A program made the translations under genes and the position numbers. From Balanoglossus misakiensis (taxonomy: Eukaryota; Hemichordata), in assembly GCA_040954595.2 (NCBI GenBank), contig CM082587.2, positions 1,798,001 to 1,862,000 on the forward strand: 64,000 nt of DNA. Direction: 5' to 3'. Positions 19,001-30,542 of the stretch are shown piece after piece; the first letter of the stretch is position 1, and each line of letters begins with the position of its first letter. Below the pieces are notes generated by a model. It had not been told where the DNA came from, searched no databases, and worked only from the letters and a program-made list of their open reading frames with translations.

Positions 19001-21238
19001 ATCCAACAACTCATTTTCGTTCCATCACTCTGCAATGAAAGCCCCTCTCCCCTCTTCTGTGGTACTTTCCCTTTGAAATGATTCGGGAACCCTGGCAACT
19101 CTTCAACATGACTTCATACATGTAGAGGAGAACGCCAGTAGAATGGGTGGGGAACCTTGGTGGTAACTTTTACCCTGAGTACTACTGCCCATAACAAAAC
19201 ATGCATGTCCAGCCTAGAAAAAGTTACCGAGTCAAAAATTATCTGAACCATGAGTTCTTGCAGCTCAGCACACATAAACCCTGCCAAAGGAGAGCTATAA
19301 CAAACTTACCTGACAGCTGGGGTGGCCTTCAGTACAACATAAACCAGTGTCTAGCAGCACCCTGAGATCCAAGTGGCTGTCACTGCAGCATGGCCCTTCA
19401 AACACAAGCTCCTCTCTCAGATGCAAGGGTGGAAATGAACAGTTGAATTTGAAGTGGTCAACCAATTCATAAAATTCAGCGTGAAAAATGTCCAAGAGCA
19501 GGTGTAGATGTAAACAAAGGGGGTCTGGGAGTAAGGTGTGAAAAGTAAACAAAGAGGGAGATAACTCATGAATATTCGAAGTGGGGTGATAATTACAGTC
19601 CTATGAAACCTGACAGTTATTTGCAATGTGGCAAAAAGCCATGGTCCTGGGTCAAAGGGCAAGTTCAGTAAGACTGATGCATACTCATGTGGTAGCTGTG
19701 GGTTCAGTTATTCAGGAGAGGCCATTTTGCCACGCACAAGAAGTCAATGATGTCTTGTATGACTTGGCATGTTTATGGCAAATGGTCTCAGGATGGTGTC
19801 TATATAAAGCCAGAAAATGCCCTCCATCAATACAAATATAAAATTTCAGTGTTTTCCCCAGAAATTACTGATGAAATATCAACTAATTTGCATGACAATA
19901 CAACTAATTGTAATGAAATGAGTTTCTATTGTTTTCTCCATATTAAAATGTATTGGCTGATACTGATAACAATTTGGAGTTTCCACATTGTATGTGTATG
20001 GTGTACTTTGGCTTCAAGCACATTCCCTTGAATTAATGTCAGTGTTTAAAATCAACAACGCTCAACTCTGGAATGTAAAAGAGATTACATTAGATGGATA
20101 ATTGCTTTTGCTAGCTACTGTACAAATTTTCTTCACCCTGGTTAATCCATGTTACTTTTGATGTTTGAATTTAATATGATCTTATAACAATATTTTCACA
20201 ATGTTTATCATTCATAATTTCATATGAAAGTCACTTTAACACGGCTATTTGAGAAAAAGTTAGTGATGTGTCTATACTGATCAACTCCTTATCACAGTTA
20301 ATCCCAGTTCCCACGACTTTTTGGAGCCCCTTTGATGCCAAAATGCAGTTTTGGATTTAAGAACAGAGGGTAAAAGGTCAATTAAGGTCACAGTGGGTGT
20401 CTCTGAGTGAGTTTTAAACCCTTCCGCCTGTCCCCTCGGATGCGGATCATTCCTGTTAATCCTGGGTAGTACTTGATGGAGACATCTTGCGTTTGCTCGT
20501 GGCATACCGACATCGTGTTCCAAAGTTTTTCTTCATTCAAGCATACTACAAGCACCACCATATGTGTACCATTGTTTATGCCGGCTTGTTTAATGATGAT
20601 GACTGGGCATGTAGCTATGCCCCTTCACTGCCCACATGTCTGCATAGCTTTGTGTTTGTGCATGTGAAAAGCAGCCCATTGGCTTTGTCTGTTTGTTTAT
20701 CACCTTGTGTGGCTTCCACATATATTGTCAGAAACACCATTCTTGTCCAAGGTTAAGTGCGTGGGGAAATCGGCGAGACGCCGATGCCAATACTCACCGT
20801 CTGTGCTGGCGTTTGTTTGATTGATGGTGTTGTACAAACCTGCAGCTATATTAAAATATAGTTGTGATGATGTGGAGTTTTCTACAAAATGTATGCTACT
20901 CGTGGTAGATTCTCAAAAAGAAGTATCAAGCAAATAATTCACGTTCAATCACTTCGTCATCCAGACTGGGTGCACTTGTTGTCTGTGTCTATTGTATTAC
21001 CGGCATGTGAATGGCTGTGGAACCACCAATAAAGCTGTTCCGTCAAGGTTGTCTGGGTCCACAGTGACCATGTCTTACTCTGAGGCAAACTGAAATTTAT
21101 TGGAGTGTTGAAGAAATTTAAGCGAGGCCTGATTGACCGGTTGAGGTTGTTACAGATACCCAGGAAACCAATTGTTGTGCTCTCAACTCAAGCAGACATG
21201 GGTGCTGCCACATGCCTGTTTATAACTCTCCCCGTACC

Positions 21239-21350
21239 GAGCTGCAATAACTGTAGCAGTGGGTCGGTCGCTGTTTTCACTTTCTGAATTGGTCGCGGAT
21301 ATATCCAGAAAGCGAAAAACAGCAACCCACTAGTACAGTTATTGCTGCTA
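21239..21350. repeat. Long imperfect inverted repeat (fold-back element)
   Basis: The left arm (about 21239-21286) and right arm (about 21306-21350) are imperfect reverse complements, joined by a loop of about 19 bases. Shared blocks include GCAATAACTGTA (perfect), AGTGGGT and a CTGTTTT...CTTTCTG stretch, with one short insertion in the left arm. The likely origin is a small non-autonomous transposon or fold-back element. No coding capacity. Confidence 0.75.
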
Positions 21351-23970
21351 TCCCAGTGTACCCAGACATTTGCCTACTCCACTTCCTCGGATATTCACAA
21401 AACATTCCTCTTTCTGAAGGGATAACATTCTGAGGATGCTTTTCAAGGAAGGCAGGTCCTCAGCCGGTGCACAAGGTGTATTTTACAAAATAAAAGAAAG
21501 ATCGACAATAGCGGGGGAAAGGTTGGTCATGGTTCGCCTGCCTAATAGTCTCCATGGCAGCAAGGGTAACCCGATCAGCTGTCCTCAGAAACCGTGGCGA
21601 TACAATGCAAACAAACCATAGCCTCTCAGGTCTCTCTTAAATTGAACCGGACATGCCTAGTTTGTTTTTCTTGTTAACCTGGAACTATTTTCAGTGTCCT
21701 GGCCTGCGGGGCCAGTTACAAACAAATACTGGAAACTGCAATAATAAACAACTGATCTTGGATTCCTACTGAAATATTATTTTTCGCCTGAAATGAACTG
21801 TTAAATTTGTTTGAGGTATGTAGAGATGGTGCTGCTAATGTGGTAGGATCACCATATCAAGTTCATACACACATTAGCACCATACACCTGCTGGCCAATG
21901 GAAACAGCTGCTGTATATGAACTCTATCATTCAAGCACTGCTTCAGGCCTGCCATTTCAGCTGGTGTGGGACTGACTATAAACTTTAAGTTCCTACATGA
22001 CACATTGTGGAAATAATTTGCTTCAGGTGTGCCTATAAATTGTTGACAAATCAACCTTACAGTGCATACTGCTGCAATCTTTGCTATGCTACTCTTACAT
22101 CATGTCAGTTTCAGTGCATAATTTTCTTACAAAATGAACACCAAAATGTAATTTCACACAGGGCTGACATCAACTGTCTGATGTGAACCCTAGCTAATAC
22201 TGACTCGTAACCAAATAATGATACACAGCCTGAAGCAGACCAGATGTGTGAGATTTTAAAAAAAAGCAACCAGAAGATAACAGAGGCTTTGTAAAGAATG
22301 AAACTTAAATTTGAAGAAGTTAATGGTGTAAATTATATGATGTAGATCAGTGGATTACAGTCATTACTGAGTGGATGGATGCCCTATTCCCTGATGTCTA
22401 GCTTATCTATTGACTCTGCAACTCTAACAAAAAAAGACAAGGATTCTGAGCGTGTATCGCATGTGATTTATAACACGTCCAATTTCTCTAGTCATTAACA
22501 GGCCAGACTCATCTAAACCCCTGAAAGTAATTTGAAGGTTTTGTGACTTTACAACCGTCCCTCATGGAAACTGAATGATGAACATATGCCTGGACCAATC
22601 TAAAGTAGTGGCAATTACTTGGGAATGTCTTAGAAAATCACAGCCTCAGTCACGTTTTCCTTTGTGTAACTACTTCAAGATGTCTGCACAGTGTTACAAA
22701 GAAATATCGCAGCTTTTGCCTGCGCATAATCTATTGGCGGATTCATTCACTTTGAACATTTGAACGGTTTGATCAGAGTGGAGATGATTCCCCATTCCCC
22801 CCTGTATGTGACCTAATTGTGTCTTTTTTTGCTCTGTGTTTTTGTCGTAGTTGACATATTTTCATCTGTGGTCTTATCATTGGCATGTTGTCAGAACCTC
22901 CACAAAATCCAAGTTCCAAAGTCAATGCCCTCTGAAGCATTGTTTTAGTACCTGCTGATTATCGCTCTCTGAATCTCATTTGTCAAGGACTGTGTAGCCA
23001 TACGGAATTAACTTGTCCTCTCTGTTTTTATTAATGAAATGGTCCTCACCGTCGATAATGCTTTTTAGGAAATGCCTTCCGAGACCAAATTAACATGTCA
23101 AGTTTTCTGGAAAGGAAAAAAAATGACATGTCAGTACACACGCACAGCGACCGAACACAGCGGTCTTACATCACTAAGACAGGACAGATTTGGTTAATTA
23201 TTCAAATTGTTAGCTGGCAGGCACACAGAGAGATCCATTTATTTGCGACTGCGTTTTGCTTTGATTTTTTGCTGATTGTTTCCTGTTGCTGGCAGAGGTC
23301 ACTAATGGGTTGCATGTTGTGTGTATTAGTAATTGTTTGGAATATTGTAACCAATTGCATTTAGGAGAGCCCAAGCTCATAAGTAAATGTGCGCAAATAT
23401 ACACTGAGCGTGTAGATGGAATCCATTAGTCGGCCAGGACCGAGGAGACAGAGAGTGACTGATTGTCACCCGATGGACAGTTCTCTGAGAGGGCAGATGC
23501 AGAGATACATCAAATGTCTGGCGATGGGGTTCTGTCGTAAGATGGTTTCTCCGACACACACATAGCCAGTGCTGCTGTCTTCCTCTTCTTGGGGAAAACT
23601 GAGAAATATTCCCGGTGTGAAGGACATTGGGATGTGACTCGTGTTTATCTCCTCATCAAGTGTCTAATATCAACCAGGCTATTAGAGTAAAGTAACTCAA
23701 TGTGGGGGGCTTGTCTCGTGTCCCTGGGGGATAATTTAGACCATTTGGAAGAAAAACCAACAGGTCCAAAGAGGTGCCACAGAGGCTGCCCTCTATCTGT
23801 CCCATAACTGTCTGGTATCACTGCTTTCCCATAGCTCAGGAACGGGAGTTTTTTGTCTTCGCTGAAAACTAAACATATCGGTCCTCTGTAATCTTGTCAT
23901 GGGCAATTTACTCTGAGAAAACAGCTGAGGGTGTTTGGGGCTTTGTGAAAACTGCTTATTTGTTTCGTCT

Positions 23971-23993
23971 GTGTGTGTGTGGAGGGGGGGGGG
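23971..23993. repeat. GT microsatellite plus G-run
   Basis: Alternating GT from about 23970, then GGA and ten G. A simple low-complexity tract in HS2ST1 intron 1. Confidence 0.85.
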
Positions 23994-26900
23994 ATCATGC
24001 CTATTCATAGTGAATGGCAGCGCTGTGGGGGAAAAAAGGGCCCGCAGGATTTGCAGAAGTTTAGAAAAGTCTCAGAAATAAAGCGAAGATTTCCTGTAAA
24101 AGCTGAAAGAGTGATCTGAATAGACTCATTGTTGAACTGAGACTTGTGGGCATTGCTTTAACTGTGGTGTAATATCTCTGACTGACTGAGTGAACTTAAA
24201 AAAGTAAATAGTTGATATACGAACAAAATAATATCCATAATATCCATCCGTGCCAACAACTGCTCTATCAAGACACGTGAAAAATAAAGATACATGTAGA
24301 AGAACTAAATCAGGACACATATGATTTCACAGAACGTGTTTCTCTTGATTAAACAAATGAGGATACATGATTGATTTACATGTTGTTCTACAATATCACA
24401 AAGTGTGAGAAAATCTTGTCACAGAAAACGTGTTTACGAGTATTAATTTTCGCATGAGCTGCCGGGTTTCACTCTGATGTATCAATTTACAAACACTTCA
24501 ATATGTATCAAGTTATCAAACTGTATTTCGCTGACACCGTTTTCTTATAATAAAATTCTGATGTAAGTGTGTGTTACAGTTCTGTGAAAATAGGACCATG
24601 AGTTATGAACAGATGTTTCGATGTGTGAACTGCCATGTGTGAAACAAGTAGTCCAGTCTTACGCTTGGGAACATTAGACCTGGTATAGTATATGTAAGTT
24701 CTATGAAGTGATACTGGGAAACAGGTTTTAGACTTTAAAATCTCTTTTAAGGCAAAGTTCACCATGAAAAGAAGATATCGCCACCATTTGGATTTAAGCA
24801 CATTACACCCACACACCAATCCCAACTTGGTATGCACATCTGGAAAGGATTAGGAGTAGAAGTTTGTCGAATATTAATAAAACCATTTGCTTATCACCAC
24901 AACTGATTGGTCAGAATTTTCAGGTCAGGTTCTTTCCAATCTTTCATTCCTCGATTAGATTGTCTCGTAACTCCTATTTTTTCATCAAAACATATTTTGA
25001 CACTGACTCCAATCAAATTAGTTGATGGAATGAAAGGGTCTCCCATTACCCTGTCAAAGAGGGTTGTAATTGTGACTGACAGCTACTTAGTGTAAATACT
25101 TTGGTGGATTTTTCAGTTGTGGGTGGAAACAGGTCTTTCTGTCTGCCGGCAGTCTGCTTTGAAGCAAAGCCCTATCTTCTATCTACTTAAATCCGGTGTT
25201 TTCACAATCTTTTGTATCCTCTTTATTTTATCTCACTACCTGTTTAGCCGGCGAAGGCCCTCGCCAACAGATCTATTCATTTGAACTCTGAGAGAGAAAA
25301 GGTTTTCATTTAGAACACTTGGGAGCATGGCAGCCGGTCGGCGCGAAGCTCTTTGTGGCGAATGAATGTGACCCATTTAACCATTGTTGTGAAATCATGC
25401 TGGTGCATACAGAGGATCTGATAGCAAGATGGATAGTCGGACAGTTAAAGAGGGGGAAACCTTCCTACCAATTTAATTTAGAAAGCTTCCCAGTACCAGA
25501 CTCTGTTGATTTAGCTGAAACTGGGAATTGGTGATATTAAACCTATTGAAGTAGTGTTATAAAAAGAAAAGTCTGAAGAAAATAGCCTCGGGTTAATGCA
25601 TTGGGTTGGTGCACTCTGATATCAGTCACTCTTTTCATCTCGTATTCATTGAAATCTAACATCTTTATTCTCCTTTTCCGTTGAATCAAAATGAAAGGTA
25701 TCTCAAATGGATCAACTTTAGCTGGCAGTGTTTTCATATTCACTGATCTGACCTCTCTTAAATAATTGTTTGTGCAGTGTGCTTCCAAATTTCCATTTGT
25801 GCAGTTTCTATTGGAAAACCATTATTTCGCCCGCTTGAAATAACTTGAATAGACCAAATTACAGAAGTGCCACTTATACGCTGGAAGCCAAATGTGACTT
25901 TTATACTGATGCATCAAGGCTGGGATAGGCTCCACCACTTTAAAAGGGGTACAACTGCCTACATATGCGCAAGTTTACCCATAGCGTAATAATACAATGG
26001 CAAATTGAGATCTACAGAAAGCCAATCACAGATTTTCATTTGGGTGGCCACATGAAATAGTGTGACACCACATAGTCATTAGAAGACTTTGACATCCTTT
26101 TATCGTATGAGCATAAAATAGATTTTCTTCTTTTAATATTGCGTATCATTGCAGAGTACTTAATATGTATTCTGGAATCTGTTGTCTCCATCTGCGCAAG
26201 GAAACCCCACAAGTGCTAATACTTTACTGTCCCCAGCAACCGCCTGAACTGCCATTTCCAATGTTACAGCTGTTTTAATAGGATCTTATCTTTGGCTGTG
26301 ATCAGCATGTTAGACAGAACAAATATTGAAATGTAAGTTTAGTCTTTCAAGGTCTGTCACCAATAGAATGGCTGTCCAAATAAAGTCTTGGTGGTGGTTC
26401 TCCTGAGGGGTAAACATATAGTGCTACTGTTTGTGTTTCTAAATTCTTCAAAAAACATAGTATTTTTGAGGAAATCCCTCCATAACTTTTAATTAGATGT
26501 TGTACGTGTACACAACAACGTTAAACTTAAATTAACATCATGTACTTTTAATGTAATCAACAACTTAACTGGCGGCTGACAAGATAGCAATGACAAGAGA
26601 GAAAAAGCTAACTACAGAAACAGGCATTGTTGATCAATTTTAGATCACGCCATGCATGTCCATCATGGGGACAGCAAATGGTGTATAACTCAAATCCATC
26701 CCCATTCAAGATGTCAGAATCCTTTCCACGGCAAACTTAAGATGTTTAAATGTAAGCATTGATAAAGCATGAAAATAAATTGTGTTAAATGAATGGCTGC
26801 TTCAGTGGGTTTTACAGCTTGGGGCTTCATTTACGTTCATAATGCACCCAATCAGTGTGTGTTTTCTCCATGATTTTTCCCGGCCCGTGATTGATTTCTG

Positions 26901-28352
26901 GCCCCTCAGGATTTGATTAAAAGTGGAAGCAGGCAATTTAGTGCTAAATAAGAAATCCGATGATTGTTCAGGGAGCTGGCCGTACAGTTACCACCTTTAT
27001 GCACAGATGAACAGATTCTCAACTTCACAGAGTGTTCTGTCCTCAGAGGGATTTTCTCTGAGTCGGAGCGCGAGCAAACAAGTCTGGCATTGCTCGTCTT
27101 GAATGTCCAATTTTGTAGAGTGTATGTGGGTGGGAATATGGATAGATGCTTCCTCTTTCCTACAAATGCAAAACTGGTACAGGATATTGTCCTCTATGTG
27201 TCAAAAGTGTGTCTTTATATTTCAAAGCACTTGCTGGGAATCTCAGTTGATCGAACTTTGCATCACTTTCTTGTTCGGGATAATGAATCAGTTTAGGATC
27301 AAAACCTTACTGTTTCAGTCCATTCTTTTGAACTTTGAAATTTCCAATCTGTAAATTAATTAATTACATGCCAGCCAAGAAGCTAAGCTGGCATCTTACT
27401 CAGTAAACATGTATTCAATTAAGGATGCCAGCCACACACAGGCTATCGTCTATTGGCTGGTGACATTTTACTTGCCTTGAGATGTTTTGTCTGGTAAAAA
27501 AAACAAGGAATGTTGTCAACGATGTGGTGGTGAGTTAATAGAATGGTATAAAAGGCTCTGTAAATATTACCGTCCTCTCTGCGGACAAGCACACTTTGCC
27601 ACCTTTCTGTCTGAGCTGTTGACACGAGCGTGTACCTGGGTGATATTTCAACAGAGGATTTATTTTACGAAACCTGTTTTTAGGTGCGTTTTCAGGGTCC
27701 AAGTCAGAGTAAATATTTACCATGCTATTGAGTATCAGGTCTACAGATTGTGATCCATCATGTCGAGTTGTCAAGTGTGACCCAGGTCAGGGTGGATGTT
27801 TTTATGTACTTTAAACTGTACAGATATTTTTAACTGATTTAGCACTAGTTGGGGTGCTGTTTTAATGTATTTTGTAAGCCATTTACAAAATGTAAACTAA
27901 ACTTCATTACAGCAATGGATTGCCAGTCGGACAGGATGAGAGATTATTCCTGTCACTCATTGTGTGCGCATATACGATAGGCTGTGTTGATCAATGAATC
28001 AAGGTGCAGTTTGTATCAATGGTGCCATGTCCGCTTGACAATGCTAAGTACGCCAGCTCATAATTTAAAGTCCCGTTATCTCCTAATTTAGAGTTGGTGA
28101 TCTCATAACTCAAGTGTGCTATCTCCTAATTCCTTAAAATCTGAGCAGAGGACAACATAACAATTTGATTAACATGACTGTTGAGACAGAAGCGATGTTT
28201 GTATCTCATATTTCTTCATGACTTATACGGGCACATAATTTTGTTACGTAGATGCCAGATCCCAATTAACGCACAATTTGACATTTTCAAACAATGAAGA
28301 ATTATTAATGAACAACGGACAACATATTCCTGAACCCTGCGATAACTTTAAA

Positions 28353-28480
28353 ACTTTGGCCAACAGCTGGCCAAAGTACTGCCAGAGTAGACGCGTACAT
28401 ATAAATGTGACCACGGTCACACTAATGCAGACATCCCAAGTGAAGTACCCATGCTTTACTTGAAACAACACATTAGTGTG
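28353..28480. repeat. Three short inverted repeats in tandem (hairpin cluster)
   Basis: First, ACTTTGGCC and GGCCAAAGT (28353-28361, 28369-28377) pair perfectly around a 7-base loop. Second, TGTGACC and GGTCACA (28406-28412, 28415-28421) flank two bases. Third, CACACTAATG and CATTAGTGTG (28418-28427, 28471-28480) pair perfectly and enclose an inner near-perfect CAAGTGAAG / CTTTACTTG stem. The third is hairpin-precursor sized (63 bases) but has a large internal loop. Confidence 0.55.
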
Positions 28481-30360
28481 TTCGAATGGGTCATAACACA
28501 TCGTTCTGTGACAGCTGGCCCATTCCACAGTTCAATCGTGTCTCAGGCAAACACACAAGCCGAGAATTGTGTGTTTGCTGTTCATGCCTTTGCCACCTTT
28601 CGCACTTGTTTGGAGAGCGAAAGGTAATTTCCCGGTAATTGTTTGACACCTCCAGGAATGAAACAACACAGGAAAAAGAAGGACACGCGAGTTTGCTGAA
28701 CATGACACTGAAATAATGATTCCGGCAACTGACATTTAGCTACGGCATGCCGCTCGTCAAATGTGGAGTGCAGGGTTGAAGGGGTCAGAGTGTGAATTAA
28801 GGGTCGTACAATAAACATCAAGCTGTCAGCGGAGATGCCTTGTATTTAGTCGCCAGCTGGGTGTCTACAGATCTTTAGGAAACAAGTGTTTCTTCCTGTA
28901 GCCTGCAGAAGTTCCTGTTGAATTATAGTTGCCCAGGTCATGGATAAAGATAATTTGAAAATTGATGATGAAAATAAATTTATAGTAGAAATTTAATTGG
29001 TCTATTATACAGAAATGGACAATTTTGATCAGGGCATGGTTAATGATGTTGGTGGCACATGATTGCTCTTGTATCTAGGTGGAGATACTGTGTCACACAG
29101 AAGGTGGATTGGATTCAATTACTGCATTGTCCTCTCACTGATCAATACACCAAGTAGATTTTAATTATTTATGGTGTTTGTTGTCATTTTGTCAAATAGG
29201 AATTAGATTGCAGTATTATTTCGGTTGAAGGGTTTCATTGGAATTTGCCAGTGGGAATGTATTACAGATACAGTGACTTCGATTTGCTCCACTTTTGGTG
29301 ATGGTAATCAACCATGATCTGTTTAATCTTTCATTGGGAAATAATGAACTCTAAAGAAAATCGTTGAGTCAAATAAAAAATGCAATGTTTCTTTTGAGAC
29401 AACCGCCTGTATCCGCGAGGCCAAAGGTCATAAACAACGCCCTCTTCAGAGAACGTAAAAACTGGTTGTGGTAGCATGTGTTTTGAGGTTTATCAGTAGC
29501 GCGCTATGGCCTATGCGATCAACTCGATCAGTGTTTCAACCATGCTGTCAAACATAGTCATTCCTAAGTGGTGTTGGGTCAGCAGAAAGCATAAAAAATT
29601 CCCCATATGCTGCCAAGCAGCTGTAAGCGACGACAGTATCTGTTTTCACAATTGCAGACGTTGCAGTTGCATTAATAATAGCGTGGGCACAGATATTGAC
29701 TGTCTTCTCTGAATTTTTTATCTTGAATATAAACACTCAGAAATCATTTATTGTGGTGTATCCCCTTTCACACTGTCCCAGAGTTTCAGTCCAAGTAAGG
29801 TTTCAACCACAAAATGCACGAACTATTAAAAATAGAAGACTTGCCTCTGGGACAAGGGTATCATTATAAAAAGTTTCCCTGAACACTTGCACCACCATGT
29901 TAGTGAAGTCAGCACACAACTTTGAATAGCTGAGTAATCCTCTTGCACAAATCTTGTTGGTTGTATTGTGCGGTCTAACTATCCCTTTAGGGTCTTTGCC
30001 CGCTCTCACTAGACTTCTCCAGTTCTGTACATCTGTCTGTGCGCTGCCATCTCTGTACATTGAGCAACAGATCCCCCAGTCTAATCTCAGACCCCCTCCG
30101 GGAGTCCGGTTACCCCCCTCTCAACTATTCAGATATCTCACTTTTAAGCTTAGACATAAGTGTAACACTCATTTTCCCTTCAGATCCTTCTTTATCAACT
30201 TCAACCGTGGGTCACTGCCACAGGGGCTTTTGAAATAGAACTCTTGTGCTGACCAAACAGACCCTGTTCTCAGTGACAGTTGGCACAAAACACGGGCAGA
30301 TACTCGACTAATTAACTAGCAGAATACTGGACACTTGAACATGCCTGGGGAGCACAGTTA

Positions 30361-30542
30361 TACAGTAAAACCTGTCTAAACCGAACACCAAAGGGACTGA
30401 AGAAAGTGTTCTAGGTGCAGAGGTGTCTGGTTTATAGAGGTTCTTTTAACATGTAGTTCTATGTGAAAGGGACCAGAAAAGGTGTTCGGTATAGATAGGT
30501 TTCCAGATTAGACAGGGTTTGGTTTAGACAGGTTTTACTGTA
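30361..30542. mobile_element. Small terminal-inverted-repeat element (MITE-like), 182 bp
   Basis: The first 22 bases, beginning TACAGTAAAACCTGTC, and the last 22, ending ACAGGTTTTACTGTA, are perfect reverse complements. Inside them, CCGAACACC (about 30381) is mirrored by GGTGTTCGG (about 30481). The ends are TA, consistent with TA target duplication as in Tc1/mariner-type elements, though that is inference. There is no reading frame for a transposase, so it would be non-autonomous. Confidence 0.8.

Noticed and set aside
20065-20085. TGGAATGTAAAAGAGATTAC resembles the start of mature miR-1
   Set aside because: Matches only the first ~11 bases and no complementary arm lies nearby to make a hairpin.
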